Positions 27,654 through 36,544 of a stretch of 64,000 bases of DNA are shown piece by piece. Below the pieces are notes generated by a model that was not told the DNA's origin, did no database searches, and was given only the letters and a program-made list of their open reading frames with translations. Both the position numbers and the translations under genes were made by a program. Location of the stretch: NCBI RefSeq assembly GCF_019400985.1, contig NZ_WTFF01000007.1:1-64000 (forward strand), given 5' to 3'. This stretch comes from Streptomyces bambusae (GTDB lineage Bacteria; Actinomycetota; Actinomycetes; Streptomycetales; Streptomycetaceae). The first letter of the stretch is position 1. Every line of letters begins with the position of its first letter.

Positions 27654-30212
27654 ATGAGCGAGCACCGCCGCAAACCGCCGCAGTCGCCCGGTGGCGGCCG
27701 CGCAGCGGCCCGCCGGGCCGCCCAGCAGCGCCCAGGACGGGGCGCCGCGGCCGGACATGATGTCCCGACCGCTTCACCCAGTGAGGGATACGGACCGCCC
27801 GGCGGCCGTGCCGGGGCCCGCAGAGCCGCGCCGCGCGGCTCCGGCGGCGGCCGCGGCCGCGGATCCGGAGCGGCGGCCGGCCGCCCCGGAAAGAGCCGGC
27901 TGATCAACTACCCGCGGGCCGACAGGGACGGCTGGAAGCGCTTCGTGCCCTCCTGGAAGCTCGTCTCGGGCTCCGCGCTGGGCTTCTTCGCGATCATCAC
28001 GGCCGGGGCCGGCATCGGCATCGCCATGGTGGGCAAGCCGGACCCGAACCTGGCCGCCAAGGCGCAGAACAACGTCTTCTACTGGGCGAACGGCGAGCAG
28101 ATGGCCGCCACCGGCGGCAGCACCAACCGGCAGATCGTGGGCATCGACAAGATCCCCAAGTCGATGCAGAACGCCGTGATCGCCGCCGAGAACGAGTCCT
28201 TCGAGACCGACAAGGGCGTCGACCCGATGGGTATCGCCCGGGCCGTCTTCAACATGGCCAGGGGCGGCTCGACCCAGGGCGGCTCGACCATCACCCAGCA
28301 GTACGTGAAGAACACCTACCTCGACTCCGAGCAGACGCTCAAGCGGAAGGTCACGGAGCTCTTCATCTCGATAAAGCTGGGCGTGTCCGAGGAGAAGGAC
28401 GAGATTCTCGCCGGCTACCTCAACACCGCCTACTACGGCCGTGACGCCTACGGCATCCAGGCGGCGGCCCGTGCCTACTTCGGCAAGGACTGCAAGGACC
28501 TCAACCCCTCCGAGAGCGCCTTCCTCGCATCCCTGCTCAAGGGCCCCAACCTGTACAACCCGGACGGCGGCATCGGCAACGCGGCCACGCCCGAGGCCAA
28601 CGACAAGCGGGCCAGGCAGCGCTGGGCGTGGGTGCTGGACCGCGAGGTCGAGGTCGGCCGGATGACGGCGGCCGAGCGGGCCCAGTACAAGGACTTCCCC
28701 CAGCGCATCGACTCCGAGCAGGCCCGCTCCATGGCCGGCCAGACCGGCTACCTGGTCGAGACCGCCAAGCAGTACGTGATGAAGACCAAGAACATCACCG
28801 CCGAGCAGATGGCCCGGGGCGGCTACCAGATCTGGACCACCTTCGACAAGCAGAAGGTGGAGGCCATGTCCAAGGCGGTCGACGACATCCGCAACGACTT
28901 CCTGGACGAGAAGAAGCGCCCCGAGTACGACACCCACGTGCAGTTCGGCGCGGCCTCCGTGGACGTCAAGTCCGGCGCGATCGTCGCCCTGTACGGCGGT
29001 CCGGGCTGGGACAAGAAGCACTTCAGCAACAACGCCAACACCATCGGTGTCCCGGTCGGCTCGACCTGGAAGCCGTACGTGCTGGCCGCGGCGATGCAGT
29101 ACGGCACCCAGAACTCCAAGGGCGCGGCGCTGTCCGCCGACAGCAAGTACAACGGCAACGACCAGACCGTCATCAACGACCGCAACGGCACCCCGCTGCG
29201 CGACAGCTCGGGCAGGCCCTTCAAGCAGAAGAACGAGAGCCCCACCCAGTACGGCTACGTGACCCTCAACGAGGCGATGGAGAAGTCCATCAACACGCCG
29301 TTCGCCCAGCTCGTCTTCGACGTCGGCCACGAGAAGGTCCGCAGGGTCGCCGAGTCCACCGGCATCCTCCGTGACTCGATGGACCCGGCCAACAACGCCT
29401 CGTTCGCGCTCGGCACCTCCACCCCCAGCGCGATCCGCATGGCCGACTCGTACGCCACCTTCGCCGCCTCCGGCACCCATCGCGAGCCGTTCTCGGTGAC
29501 CAAGGTGGTCAAGGACGGCGACGAGGTCCCCGGCTTCGAGGCCCCGAAGGCACAGAAGGCGATGGACAACTCCGTCGCCGACAACGTCACGAAGGTCCTG
29601 CAGAACGTCGTCCAGAACGGCACCGGCACCAAGGCCAAGAAGCTGGGCCGCCCGGCGGCCGGCAAGACCGGTACCACCGACCAGAACAAGTCGGCCTGGT
29701 TCGTCGGCTACACCCCCGAGCTGTCCACCGCGGTCACGCTCTTCCGCACCGACCCCAATTCGCAGGACAAGGCGCTGATGTCCATGAACAACGTGGGCGG
29801 TGTCGACTCCATCCACGGTGGTGACATCCCCGCCGAGATCTGGACGGAGTACATGAAGGCCGCGCTCAAGGGCGCGCCGGTGAAGCAGTTCCCCGTCGCC
29901 GAGGACCTCGGCGTCATCGCCGACGCCATGGGCGCTCCCAGCCCGACCCCGTCGCCCTCCCCGTCCCCGTCGCTCTCGGTCTCCCCGTCGCCGAGCATGT
30001 CGCCGTCGCCCAGCCCCTCCCCGTCGAAGGGCGGCAAGCCCTGCAAGCCGTGGGAGCTGTACTGCAACCCGACCACGGGTGGCACGAGCACCGGCGGGAC
30101 CACGGACGGCGGGACCGTCGACGGACCCAGCGGCGATCCGTCGCCCAGCAGCTCCCCGACCAGCGGCAAGCCCGGACGGTCGGGAGGCAGCATCTGGGGC
30201 GCCGGCGGCTGA
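27654..30212 (+). CDS. Class A penicillin-binding protein (transglycosylase/transpeptidase)
   Basis: A bifunctional enzyme that polymerises and cross-links peptidoglycan. The 852-residue protein has a Gly/Arg/Ala-rich cytoplasmic tail (1-105) and a membrane helix near 110-132. The GT51 domain shows AAENESFETDKGVDPMG and GGSTITQQYVKNTYL. The transpeptidase has the SxxK Ser at 470 (STWK), SIN at 545-547 and KTGT from 671. A C-terminal Pro/Ser repeat (SPSPSPS) and Gly/Thr-rich tail reach into the wall. The ATG follows a GAGGAG-type site. The gene stands alone between padR and a GT87 gene. Confidence 0.94.
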   Translation: MSEHRRKPPQSPGGGRAAARRAAQQRPGRGAAAGHDVPTASPSEGYGPPGGRAGARRAAPRGSGGGRGRGSGAAAGRPGKSRLINYPRADRDGWKRFVPSWKLVSGSALGFFAIITAGAGIGIAMVGKPDPNLAAKAQNNVFYWANGEQMAATGGSTNRQIVGIDKIPKSMQNAVIAAENESFETDKGVDPMGIARAVFNMARGGSTQGGSTITQQYVKNTYLDSEQTLKRKVTELFISIKLGVSEEKDEILAGYLNTAYYGRDAYGIQAAARAYFGKDCKDLNPSESAFLASLLKGPNLYNPDGGIGNAATPEANDKRARQRWAWVLDREVEVGRMTAAERAQYKDFPQRIDSEQARSMAGQTGYLVETAKQYVMKTKNITAEQMARGGYQIWTTFDKQKVEAMSKAVDDIRNDFLDEKKRPEYDTHVQFGAASVDVKSGAIVALYGGPGWDKKHFSNNANTIGVPVGSTWKPYVLAAAMQYGTQNSKGAALSADSKYNGNDQTVINDRNGTPLRDSSGRPFKQKNESPTQYGYVTLNEAMEKSINTPFAQLVFDVGHEKVRRVAESTGILRDSMDPANNASFALGTSTPSAIRMADSYATFAASGTHREPFSVTKVVKDGDEVPGFEAPKAQKAMDNSVADNVTKVLQNVVQNGTGTKAKKLGRPAAGKTGTTDQNKSAWFVGYTPELSTAVTLFRTDPNSQDKALMSMNNVGGVDSIHGGDIPAEIWTEYMKAALKGAPVKQFPVAEDLGVIADAMGAPSPTPSPSPSPSLSVSPSPSMSPSPSPSPSKGGKPCKPWELYCNPTTGGTSTGGTTDGGTVDGPSGDPSPSSSPTSGKPGRSGGSIWGAGG

Positions 30213-30233
30213 GCCGTCGCCCCCCGGACCCAC

Positions 30234-30267
30234 GAGGGCCGCCGCACGTGACGGTGCGGCGGCCCTC
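30234..30267 (+). terminator. Terminator of the PBP gene
   Basis: GAGGGCCGCCGCAC (30234-30247) pairs perfectly with GTGCGGCGGCCCTC (30254-30267), 21 bp past the stop codon. Confidence 0.88.
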
Positions 30268-30270
30268 ACC

Positions 30271-30330
30271 GCATTCCCACACCCGGCATTCCCACCCCCG
30301 GCAGTCACACCCCCCGCATTCACAGCCCCG
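30271..30330. repeat. Four tandem 15-bp repeats
   Basis: Units start at 30271, 30286, 30301 and 30316, with the pattern GCATTCCCAC(A/C)CCCG; the last two differ at a few bases. They fill the gap between the PBP terminator and the start region of the GT87 gene. Confidence 0.8.
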
Positions 30331-30347
30331 TACGGCAGGATGAGCGC

Positions 30348-31808
30348 ATGACGAAGGTGCACCAGGACGACCCCGTACAGCCGACCCGGCAGGACGAGGT
30401 CGCGGCCGCCGGCAGCGAGTTCCTCGGAGGCCCCTGGGGCCGGTACGCGCGGCTCGGCGGCCACTGGCTGAACCCGGTCCGCGTGGTGGCCCTTGTGGCG
30501 ATCGGGATGTTCGCCCTCGGCATGGTGCAGAAGCTGCCCTGCTACGAGTGGGCGTGGTTCCGCGGCGCCGGCTCGCAGTACACGCACGCCTGCTACTCCG
30601 ACATCCCGCACCTGTACGTCGTACGCGGCTTCGCCGACGGCCTCACGCCGTACTTCGACCGGCTGCCCGGGGACATGCAGTACCTGGAGTACCCGGTCCT
30701 CACCGGCCTCTTCATGGAGGTCGCCTCCTGGCTCACCCCGGGCGGCGGCACCATGCAGCACCGCGAGCAGATCTACTGGATGGTCAACGCGGGCATGCTG
30801 ATGGCCTGCGCCGCCGTCATCGCCGTGTGCGTCGCCCGTACCCACCGCCGCCGCCCCTGGGACGCGCTGCTGTTCGCCCTGGCCCCCGCCTTCGCCCTGA
30901 CCGCGACCATCAACTGGGACCTGCTGGCGATCGCCCTGACCGCGGCCGCCATGCTCATGTGGTCCCGGGGCCGTGCGCCGGCCTTCGGCATCCTCGTCGG
31001 GCTGGCGACGGCCGCCAAGCTCTATCCCGTCCTCCTGCTGGGCCCGCTGTTCGTCCTGTGCTGGCGGGCGGGGAAGTGGCGCCAGTTCGGGGCCGCGGCG
31101 CTCGGCGCCGCCGGCTCCTGGCTGGTGGTGAACCTGCCCGTCATGGTCCTGGCGTGGGAGGGGTGGACGAAGTTCTACACCTTCAGCCAGGAGCGGCCCA
31201 TCGACTTCGGCTCCGTGTGGCTGCTGATCTCCCAGCGTTCCGGGCTGCCGCTGCAGGACGCCAACACCTACGCCACGCTGCTGATGCTCGTGCTGTGTGC
31301 GGGGATCGGTGTGCTCGCCCTGACCGCCCCGCGCCGGCCCCGTTTCGCGCAGCTGGCCTTCCTGGTCGTGGCCGTCTTCATCCTGACCAACAAGGTCTAC
31401 TCACCGCAGTACGTGCTGTGGCTGATCCCGCTGGCCGCGCTGGCCCGGCCCCGCTGGCGGGACTTCCTGGTCTGGCAGGCCTGCGAGGTCGTCTACTTCC
31501 TGGGCATCTGGTTCTACCTCGCCTACACCAGCAGCGGGGACAAGCACCAGGGCCTGCCCGTGGAGGGCTACCAGGTGGCGATCGCCGCGCATCTGCTCGG
31601 CACCCTGTACCTGTGCGCGGTCGTGGTCCGCGACGTCCTGCGGCCCGACCGGGACGTCGTCCGCCGGGACGGCTCCGACGACCCCTCCGGCGGCGTCCTG
31701 GACGGCGCCGAGGACGTCTTCGCCCTGGGAAGCGCCGCGAGGGCGCCGCAGGAAGCGGCGCCCTCGCAGGGACAGCGGGTGGTCTGGGGCGTGGACCCCA
31801 GGCCCTGA
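30348..31808 (+). CDS. GT87-family (DUF2029) membrane glycosyltransferase
   Basis: A 486-residue polytopic protein with about 10 membrane segments (for example VALVAIGMFALGMVQ near residue 50). It resembles the polyprenyl-phosphate-mannose-dependent mannosyltransferases of actinobacteria (PimE-like, GT87). The short motif DIPHLYVVRGFADGLTPYFD after the first helix, and NWDLLAIALTAAAMLMWSRG later, fit that family. The acceptor is unknown. A second ATG lies seven bases upstream in another frame. The 3' end contains a perfect 13-bp hairpin before the stop codon, and the alanine-racemase-like gene converges 21 bp beyond. Confidence 0.85.
   Translation: MTKVHQDDPVQPTRQDEVAAAGSEFLGGPWGRYARLGGHWLNPVRVVALVAIGMFALGMVQKLPCYEWAWFRGAGSQYTHACYSDIPHLYVVRGFADGLTPYFDRLPGDMQYLEYPVLTGLFMEVASWLTPGGGTMQHREQIYWMVNAGMLMACAAVIAVCVARTHRRRPWDALLFALAPAFALTATINWDLLAIALTAAAMLMWSRGRAPAFGILVGLATAAKLYPVLLLGPLFVLCWRAGKWRQFGAAALGAAGSWLVVNLPVMVLAWEGWTKFYTFSQERPIDFGSVWLLISQRSGLPLQDANTYATLLMLVLCAGIGVLALTAPRRPRFAQLAFLVVAVFILTNKVYSPQYVLWLIPLAALARPRWRDFLVWQACEVVYFLGIWFYLAYTSSGDKHQGLPVEGYQVAIAAHLLGTLYLCAVVVRDVLRPDRDVVRRDGSDDPSGGVLDGAEDVFALGSAARAPQEAAPSQGQRVVWGVDPRP
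31737..31767. terminator. Hairpin within the 3' end of the GT87 gene
   Basis: GCGAGGGCGCCGC (31737-31749) pairs perfectly with GCGGCGCCCTCGC (31755-31767). It is coding, yet is the only strong hairpin near the convergent junction, so it may terminate the opposing transcript. Confidence 0.45.
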
Positions 31809-31829
31809 CCGGTTCGCACCGGCGGCGGA

Positions 31830-32861
31830 TCAGGCGTCGACCATCCGGTCGAACTGCGTGGTGGTGTGCCGCAGGTGGGCCACCAGTTCGTCGCCGACCT
31901 TCGGCTCGGTCGCGTCCGACGGCACGAAGAGGATCGACACCTGCATGTGCGGGGGTTCGGCGAACCAGCGCTGCTTGCCCGCCCACACGAACGGGGACAG
32001 GTTCCGGTTCACCGTGGCCAGGCCCGCCCGGGCGACGCCCTTGGCCCGCGGCATCACACCGTGCAGGGCCTTGGGGGCCTCCAGGCCCACACCGTGCGAG
32101 GTGCCGCCGGCCACCACGACCAGCCAGCCGTCGGAGGCGGTCTTCTGCTGGCGGTAGCCGAACCGGTCGCCCTTGGCGACGCGGGTGACGTCCAGCACCG
32201 TGCCCCGGTACTGGGTCGAGTCGTGGTCGCCCAGCCACAGCCGGGTGCCGATCCGGGCCCGGAAGCGGGTCTGCGGGAACTGCTGCTGGAGCCGCGCCTG
32301 GTCATCGGCCTTCAGGTGGCTGACGAACATGGTGTGCAGCGGCAGCCGGGCCGCGCGCAGCCGGTCCATCCATCCGATGACCTCCTCGACGGCGTCGGAG
32401 CCGTCGGGGCGGTCCAGCGGGAGGTGCAGGGCGAAGCCCTCCAGACGGACGTCCTCTATCGCCGCGTGCAGCCGGCCCAGGTCCTGCTCGGAGACGCCGT
32501 GCCGCTTCATCGAGCTCATGCACTCGATGACGACGCGGGCGCCCACCAGCCCGTGGACCCCGTCCACCGAGGAGACCGAGCGGATGACCCGGTCGGGCAG
32601 CGGAACCGGTTCCTCACCCCGTCGGAACGGGGTGAGCACCAGCAGGTCGCCGCTGAACATGTCCTTGATCTTGGCGGCCTCGTACGTGGTGCCGACCGCC
32701 AGGACGTCGGCGCCCAGCCGGGTCGCCTCCTCCGCGAGCCGCTCGTGGCCGAAGCCGTAGCCGTTGCCCTTGCAGACCGGGATCATGCCCGGGAACTGGT
32801 CCAGCACCTGCTTCTGGTGCGCACGCCAGCGCGCGGTGTCGACGTAGAGCGTGAGCGCCAT
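31830..32861 (-). CDS. Alanine-racemase-like PLP protein
   Basis: A 343-residue protein with the fold-III PLP lysine in CKGNGYGFG (Lys31) and the alanine-racemase barrel pattern. It departs from standard Alr: the usual VKADAYGHG is CKGNGYGFG, and the C-terminal domain with the catalytic Tyr is poorly conserved. Whether it racemises alanine, acts on another amino acid or binds PLP only is open. It lies 49 bp downstream of the FemX-like gene on the same strand, which argues for a role in peptidoglycan amino-acid supply. Confidence 0.75.
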   Translation of the reverse strand: MALTLYVDTARWRAHQKQVLDQFPGMIPVCKGNGYGFGHERLAEEATRLGADVLAVGTTYEAAKIKDMFSGDLLVLTPFRRGEEPVPLPDRVIRSVSSVDGVHGLVGARVVIECMSSMKRHGVSEQDLGRLHAAIEDVRLEGFALHLPLDRPDGSDAVEEVIGWMDRLRAARLPLHTMFVSHLKADDQARLQQQFPQTRFRARIGTRLWLGDHDSTQYRGTVLDVTRVAKGDRFGYRQQKTASDGWLVVVAGGTSHGVGLEAPKALHGVMPRAKGVARAGLATVNRNLSPFVWAGKQRWFAEPPHMQVSILFVPSDATEPKVGDELVAHLRHTTTQFDRMVDA

Positions 32862-32910
32862 CGCCCGTCCAGCACCTTTCTCGATATCAGCGGGGTCGGT
32901 GATCCGTGGA

Positions 32911-34029
32911 TCAGCGGCGCGACATGTAGATGTCGAGCGCCTTGTGCAGCAGCTTGTTGAGCGGGAAGTCCCACTCGCCGACGTACTCGACCGCCTCGCC
33001 GCCCGTGCCGACCTTGAACTGGATCAGGCCGAAGAGGTGGTCGTTCTCGTCCAGGGTGTCACTGATGCCGCGCAGGTCGTAGACGCTGGCCCCGAGGGCG
33101 TACGCGTCGCGGAGCATGCGCCACTGCATCGCGTTCGACGGCCGGACCTCGCGCTTGTGGTTGGCCGAGGCGCCGTAGGAGTACCAGACGTGCTGGCCCA
33201 CCGTGATCATCGTCGCCGCGGCCAGCGGCTCGCCCTCGTGCTTGGCGATGTACAGCCGCATCCGGTTCGGGTCCTCGGAGTTGAGGGCCGTCCACTGGCG
33301 CTGGAAGTAGCTGAGCGGGCGCGGGCGGAACTTGTCGCGCACCGCGGTGACCTCGTACAGCTCCTGCCACACCGGCAGGTCCTCGTAGCCGCCCTGGACG
33401 ACCTCGACCCCGGCCTTCTCGGCCTTCTTGATGTTGCGTCGCCACAGCTGGTTGAAGCCCTTGAGGACGTCGTCCAGCGAGCGGTTGGCGAGCGGCACCT
33501 GGAAGACGTAGCGCGGCTGCACGTCGCCGAAGCCGGCACCGCCGTCCTCGCCCTGCTGCCAGCCCATGCGGCGCAGCTTGTCGGACACCTCGAAGGCGCG
33601 CGGCTCGATGTGGGAGGCCTCCACGTCCCGCAGGCGCTTGACCTCGGGGTCCTGGATGCCGGACTTGATGGCTGCCGCGTTCCAGCGGCGGATGACGACG
33701 GGCGGACCCATCTTCACGGTGAAGGCGCCCTGCTGCTTCAGGTGCGCCAGCATCGGCTGGAGCCACTCCTCCAGGTTCGGGGCGTACCAGTTGATGACCG
33801 GGCCCTCGGGCAGGTAGGCCAGGTAACGCTTGACCTTGGGCAACTGGCGGTACAGCACCAGGGCGACGCCGACGAGTTCACCGGCGCCGTCGAACCATCC
33901 GAGGTTCTCCGAGCGCCACTCGTTCTTCACGTCGGCCCATGCCGGGACCTGGCAGTGGCTCGCCGAGGGCAGGCTCTGGAGATAGGCCAGATGCTGCTCT
34001 CGGCTGATGGTCCTCAGGGACAGGCTCAT
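32911..34029 (-). CDS. femX: FemX-like peptidoglycan bridge aminoacyltransferase
   Basis: Fem proteins use aminoacyl-tRNA to add bridge residues to lipid II. S. coelicolor FemX, which I recall at this locus, adds the glycine attached to LL-diaminopimelate. The ATG at 34029 has a strong GGAGGAG site and gives 372 residues. Two GNAT-like lobes are joined by a helical arm (LWRRNIKKAEKAGVEV near residue 190). Typical FemABX stretches include YLAYLPEGPVINW, PRPLSYFQRQW and VYDLRGISDTLDENDHLFGL near the C-terminus. It is transcribed with the racemase-like gene. Confidence 0.9.
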   Translation of the reverse strand: MSLSLRTISREQHLAYLQSLPSASHCQVPAWADVKNEWRSENLGWFDGAGELVGVALVLYRQLPKVKRYLAYLPEGPVINWYAPNLEEWLQPMLAHLKQQGAFTVKMGPPVVIRRWNAAAIKSGIQDPEVKRLRDVEASHIEPRAFEVSDKLRRMGWQQGEDGGAGFGDVQPRYVFQVPLANRSLDDVLKGFNQLWRRNIKKAEKAGVEVVQGGYEDLPVWQELYEVTAVRDKFRPRPLSYFQRQWTALNSEDPNRMRLYIAKHEGEPLAAATMITVGQHVWYSYGASANHKREVRPSNAMQWRMLRDAYALGASVYDLRGISDTLDENDHLFGLIQFKVGTGGEAVEYVGEWDFPLNKLLHKALDIYMSRR

Positions 34030-34136
34030 GCGGGGCGTCTCCTCCGGCGGCTTCGCTGGGTATGGCGCGAAGCCTACTGCGACAAGGCCGCCACCCATCT
34101 GGGGGACGGGGGGCGGCCTGCCCGGAGGTGCCCCGG

Positions 34137-34451
34137 TCAGCCGAGCACGCCGCCGAAGAGTCCGCCGTGGGCCATGCCCAGGAGGAAGCCGAACGCCGAG
34201 GCGCCGATCCCAATGACCAAGGCGAATCGCTCGCGGGTCGTCACCGAGACGAACTGTCCGTAGAGGCCCGTGCCGATCCCGATCAGGCCCGTCCAGGAGG
34301 TCAGCAGGTGCAGGTTGTAGAAGAACGCCGTGACGAACGCCACGGCACCGAACACCAGGGTCACCCCCAGCAGCACGTCCTGGATCGGATGTCGCTTGTG
34401 GTCGGTCGCCAGCAGAGCGATGTCGGTCTGGGGACGGAATGCCTGTGCCAT
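34137..34451 (-). CDS. Small conserved membrane protein
   Basis: A 104-residue protein with three likely membrane helices (about 28-46, 50-66 and 78-100) and a soluble N-terminus (MAQAFRPQTDIALLATDHKRH). It is conserved at this position in Streptomyces from what I recall, but I know of no function. It is divergent from rpsF, 266 bp away, and precedes femX on the same strand with a 107-bp gap. Confidence 0.75.
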   Translation of the reverse strand: MAQAFRPQTDIALLATDHKRHPIQDVLLGVTLVFGAVAFVTAFFYNLHLLTSWTGLIGIGTGLYGQFVSVTTRERFALVIGIGASAFGFLLGMAHGGLFGGVLG

Positions 34452-34717
34452 GAGGGCACCTCCCGGCGAAGGAAGACGTGCCGCGGGCCCTTGCCGGCCT
34501 GGTCAGGCCGCATAGCACCGCGCACACCCGATGCATACAGATTGTGGCCCTCCGCTGCCGGATTTCAACCGGAAGGACGGGAGCAGGTACTCTGTACGGT
34601 CTGCACAGGTGTCTGCCCTGACGGGACCTCCCGGCGGAGCACACCGTGCAACACGCATCACGACCCTCCTGCCACGGAACGACCGTGGCCGCTGAGTCCA
34701 AAGGAGGTGGGTTCCAC

Positions 34718-35008
34718 ATGCGTCACTACGAGGTGATGGTCATCCTCGACCCCGATCTGGAGGAGCGCGCTGTCGCCCCCCTGATCGAGAACTTCCTCTC
34801 CGTCGTCCGTGAGGGCAACGGCAAGGTTGAGAAGGTCGACACCTGGGGCCGTCGTCGTCTCGCTTACGAGATCAAGAAGAAGCCCGAGGGCATCTACTCG
34901 GTCATCGACCTGCAGGCCGAGCCTGCGGTCGTCAAGGAGCTCGACCGCCAGATGAACCTGAACGAGTCGGTCCTCCGGACCAAGGTCCTCCGCCCCGAGA
35001 CCCACTGA
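34718..35008 (+). CDS. rpsF: 30S ribosomal protein S6
   Basis: S6 is a small-subunit protein that pairs with S18. The 96-residue sequence ([19 protein letters not shown], then [20 protein letters not shown]) is complete and typical. The start is fixed by an excellent AAAGGAGGTGG ribosome site at 34700-34710. It is first in the conserved operon rpsF-ssb-rpsR-rplI. Confidence 0.97.
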   Translation: MRHYEVMVILDPDLEERAVAPLIENFLSVVREGNGKVEKVDTWGRRRLAYEIKKKPEGIYSVIDLQAEPAVVKELDRQMNLNESVLRTKVLRPETH

Positions 35009-35083
35009 ACCCCTTCGGTTCAGCGGTAATCGGTTCCGAGTAGTACAAGCAGCCAGCAGCAATCCCCGCCGAGAGGTTCATCC

Positions 35084-35662
35084 ATGGCAGGCGAGACCGT
35101 CATCACGGTCGTCGGCAATCTCGTCGACGACCCCGAGCTGCGCTTCACCCCCTCGGGTGCGGCGGTCGCGAAGTTCCGTGTCGCGTCCACTCCCCGCACC
35201 TTCGACCGCCAGACCAATGAGTGGAAGGACGGCGAGAGCCTGTTCCTGACCTGCTCGGTGTGGCGGCAGGCGGCGGAGAACGTCGCCGAGTCGCTCCAGC
35301 GCGGCATGCGCGTCGTCGTACAGGGCCGGCTCCGCCAGCGCTCGTACGAGGACCGCGAGGGTGTCAAGCGCACGGTCTTCGAGCTGGACGTCGAGGAAGT
35401 CGGCCCCAGCCTGCGCAACGCCACGGCCAAGGTCACCAAGACCTCCGGTCGCGGTGGCCAGGGTGGCTACGGCGGCGGCCAGCAGGGCGGCGGCGGTGGC
35501 GGCTGGGGTGGAAACTCCGGCGGCCAGCAGGGCGGCGGAGCTCCCTCCGACGACCCGTGGGCGTCCAGCGCGCCCGCCGGCGGCCAGCAGGGCGGCGGCG
35601 GTGGCTGGGGTGGAAACTCCGGCGGCTCCGGCGGCGGCTACTCGGACGAGCCGCCCTTCTAG
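35084..35662 (+). CDS. ssb: Single-stranded DNA-binding protein
   Basis: SSB coats single-stranded DNA and recruits replication and repair enzymes through its acidic tip. Residues 1-110 form the OB fold ([39 protein letters not shown]). Residues 115-180 are a Gly/Gln-rich linker with repeats such as GGQQGGG and GGWGGNSGG, and the tip is SDEPPF. At 192 residues this is the essential housekeeping form. It lies in the S6-S18 operon. Confidence 0.96.
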   Translation: MAGETVITVVGNLVDDPELRFTPSGAAVAKFRVASTPRTFDRQTNEWKDGESLFLTCSVWRQAAENVAESLQRGMRVVVQGRLRQRSYEDREGVKRTVFELDVEEVGPSLRNATAKVTKTSGRGGQGGYGGGQQGGGGGGWGGNSGGQQGGGAPSDDPWASSAPAGGQQGGGGGWGGNSGGSGGGYSDEPPF

Positions 35663-35705
35663 GGCAGCCCGTACCCATACTTCTTGATCACACAGGAGAA
35701 ACACC

Positions 35706-35942
35706 ATGGCGAAGCCGCCTGTGCGCAAGCCTAAGAAGAAGGTCTGCGCGTTCTGCAAGGACAAGACCGCGTACGTGGACTACAAGGACACGAACATGCT
35801 GCGGAAGTTCATTTCCGACCGCGGCAAGATCCGTGCCCGTCGCGTGACCGGCAACTGCACGCAGCACCAGCGTGACGTCGCCACGGCCGTCAAGAACAGC
35901 CGTGAGATGGCGCTGCTGCCCTACACGTCCACCGCGCGCTAA
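35706..35942 (+). CDS. rpsR: 30S ribosomal protein S18
   Basis: The 78-residue protein ([20 protein letters not shown], ending LPYTSTAR) is an S18 with a CxxC pair (CAFC), probably the zinc-binding C+ form; a C- paralogue is common elsewhere in Streptomyces. It follows ssb by 43 bp with an AGGAG site. Confidence 0.95.
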   Translation: MAKPPVRKPKKKVCAFCKDKTAYVDYKDTNMLRKFISDRGKIRARRVTGNCTQHQRDVATAVKNSREMALLPYTSTAR

Positions 35943-35960
35943 GGAAAGGGTGACCGACTG

Positions 35961-36407
35961 ATGAAGATCATCCTGACCCACGAGGTGTCCGGCCTCGGCA
36001 CCGCCGGTGACGTCGTCGACGTCAAGGACGGCTACGCTCGCAACTACCTGGTCCCGCGCGGTTTCGCGATCCGCTGGACCAAGGGTGGCGAGAAGGACGT
36101 GGCGCAGATCCGCCGCGCCCGCAAGATCCACGAGATCGCGACCATCGAGCAGGCCACCGAGGTCAAGGCCACGCTCGAGGGCCTGAAGGTCCGCCTGGCC
36201 ACCCGCTCGGGTGACGCCGGCCGCCTCTTCGGCTCCGTGACCCCGGCCGACATCGCCACGGCGATCGAGGCTTCCGGTGGTCCGAAGGTCGACAAGCGTC
36301 GCGTCGAGCTGGGCTCGCCGATCAAGACCCTCGGTTCGCACCAGGTCTCCGTGCGTCTGCACGCCGAGGTCGTCGCGAAGCTGGGCGTCGAGGTCGTCGC
36401 CGCCTAA
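35961..36407 (+). CDS. rplI: 50S ribosomal protein L9
   Basis: L9 stabilises the L1 stalk. The 148-residue sequence ([30 protein letters not shown] split at its usual GYARN motif) is complete, with N- and C-terminal domains joined by the long central helix. It closes the rpsF operon and is followed by a strong terminator and a parS site. Confidence 0.96.
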   Translation: MKIILTHEVSGLGTAGDVVDVKDGYARNYLVPRGFAIRWTKGGEKDVAQIRRARKIHEIATIEQATEVKATLEGLKVRLATRSGDAGRLFGSVTPADIATAIEASGGPKVDKRRVELGSPIKTLGSHQVSVRLHAEVVAKLGVEVVAA

Positions 36408-36416
36408 GTGCTGCGT

Positions 36417-36452
36417 ACGAAGGGCCGCATCCTCCGGGGTGCGGCCCTTCGT
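36417..36452 (+). terminator. Terminator of the rpsF-rplI operon
   Basis: ACGAAGGGCCGCA (36417-36429) pairs perfectly with TGCGGCCCTTCGT (36440-36452), nine bp past the rplI stop. parS site 6 begins three bases after the stem. Confidence 0.9.
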
Positions 36453-36455
36453 CGT

Positions 36456-36469
36456 GTTTCACGTGAAAC
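36456..36469. other. parS: parS site 6
   Basis: Exact GTTTCACGTGAAAC in the convergent rplI-MATE gap, immediately after the rplI terminator. Confidence 0.97.
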
Positions 36470-36489
36470 CAACCGCCGGGGCTCACCGG

Positions 36490-36544
36490 GATCGGTGTTT
36501 CTCCCCCAGCTACCGCTGGGGGTGCCCCCAGTGAAACACCGATC
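36490..36544 (-). terminator. MATE-gene terminator with a palindromic repeat in its loop
   Basis: GATCGGTGTTTC (36490-36501) and GAAACACCGATC (36533-36544) form a perfect 12-bp outer stem overlapping the MATE stop codon. The 31-base loop is itself palindromic: CCCCCAGC (36503-36510) pairs with GCTGGGGG (36515-36522), followed by TGCCCCCAG. The inner part resembles an abundant Streptomyces intergenic repeat. Confidence 0.75.

Noticed and set aside
27774-30845. A 1023-codon open frame on minus
   Set aside because: It lies antisense to the class A PBP, whose motifs are complete; this is a third-position GC shadow.
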